29,727 nt of DNA, taken from assembly GCA_015680685.1 (NCBI GenBank), contig MNCI01036463.1, positions 375,749 through 405,475 of the forward strand. The letters run 5' to 3'. Source of the stretch: Gnetum montanum (lineage: Eukaryota > Streptophyta > Gnetopsida > Gnetales > Gnetaceae). This document shows, in pieces, positions 29,394 through 29,727 of the stretch. A program made the translations under genes and the position numbers. Each line of letters starts with the position of its first letter. Position 1 is the first letter of the stretch. Under the pieces are notes generated by a model. It was not told the DNA's origin and searched no databases. It was given only the letters and a program-made list of their open reading frames with translations.

Positions 29394-29727
29394 TGATGAG
29401 TGGTGAGGTACCCCTACACTCAACCATACGAAACGAGCATCACACATGTGATCCGGTCGAACTCCGTAGATGGACTAGTTGTGGCACCTAGATAGTTAGC
29501 CTTAGGTCGCAGTTCGTTGTCTTCCCACCTAGACTAGTATTGCATATGTCACGTATGGTTTAGTCTAGATGAGGTGTATGATGTGTTTCTAATCTATGCT
29601 ACTCCTGAAGGTAGTGGAAAATAATACTAACTAATCTAAGCTAGGAGGAAAAGGGTAAGAAAATCTAATCTAGCCTAAGTGCGATAAGTAACCGATTCCT
29701 TGATCAATCGTACACATCTTGGACTTC
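29394..29727 (-). mobile_element. LTR H, inverted, inserted in E's gag (cut by window edge)
   Basis: The plus strand starts TGATGAGTGGTGAGG at 29394, the reverse complement of an LTR end CCACTCATCA. On the minus strand it carries TTCGTATGGTTGAGTGTAGGG, GGAGTTCGACCGGAT and further U5 sequence alignable with LTR E but clearly a different subfamily. The bases left of it (TCGTT, 29389-29393) are the candidate target duplication. No primer site lies on its inner side, so it is a solo LTR or the 3' LTR of an inverted element that continues to the right. Confidence 0.82.

Overview
The window is nuclear DNA of a seed plant with a large, retrotransposon-filled genome. It has no intact protein gene. 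Almost everything recognisable is Ty3/gypsy LTR retrotransposon sequence, AT-rich, depleted of CpG and full of stop codons. A gymnosperm would fit this old, heavily methylated look, but the sequence alone does not fix the species; a large-genome angiosperm is also possible.

Most elements belong to one superfamily of the Athila/Tat (OTA) type. Their LTRs run TGATGA...CTCATCA, carry a TATA box about 110-140 bp from the start, an AATAAA signal about 180 bp further on, a repeated TTGGTAAYCCCAG motif in U5, a tRNA-Asp primer binding site, and an accessory coiled-coil ORF downstream of pol. The central structure is a nest. Element A (+ strand, 3934-24812, target duplication ATAGG/ATAAG) contains a solo LTR called D in its 5' LTR (4769-5800, CCAGA/CCAGA) and a whole inverted element B in its interior (10790-20629, - strand, TTTGT/TTTGT). 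Without the insertions A is about 10.0 kb. A has lost gag and protease but keeps RT, RNase H, integrase and the accessory ORF. B keeps gag, protease, half of RT and the accessory ORF but has lost RNase H and integrase.

Layout: 1-108, 5' end of a reverse-strand LTR with very GC-rich palindromes; 109-841, old debris with an inverted tRNA-Met-type primer site; 842-2760, a ruined chromovirus pol on +; 2928-3718, solo LTR G with ATAAT duplications; 3934-24812, the A/B/D nest; 24818-26190, an AT-rich tract with coding-like patches on -, continuous with the flank left of A; 26197-26265, a tRNA-like SINE head; 26932-27393, a gene-like fragment of unknown origin; 27408-27628, 94-bp tandem repeats; 28047-29393, the 5' LTR, primer site and gag start of element E; 29394-end, an inverted LTR (H) inserted into E's gag.

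The most interesting signal is a module between pol and the accessory ORF in both A and B. It repeats the same short motifs found in that element's own LTR U3, has a TATA-like box in A, and is followed by a splice donor whose surroundings are conserved between A and B. This suggests that the accessory ORF has its own promoter and a spliced leader, and that LTR and internal promoter change together.
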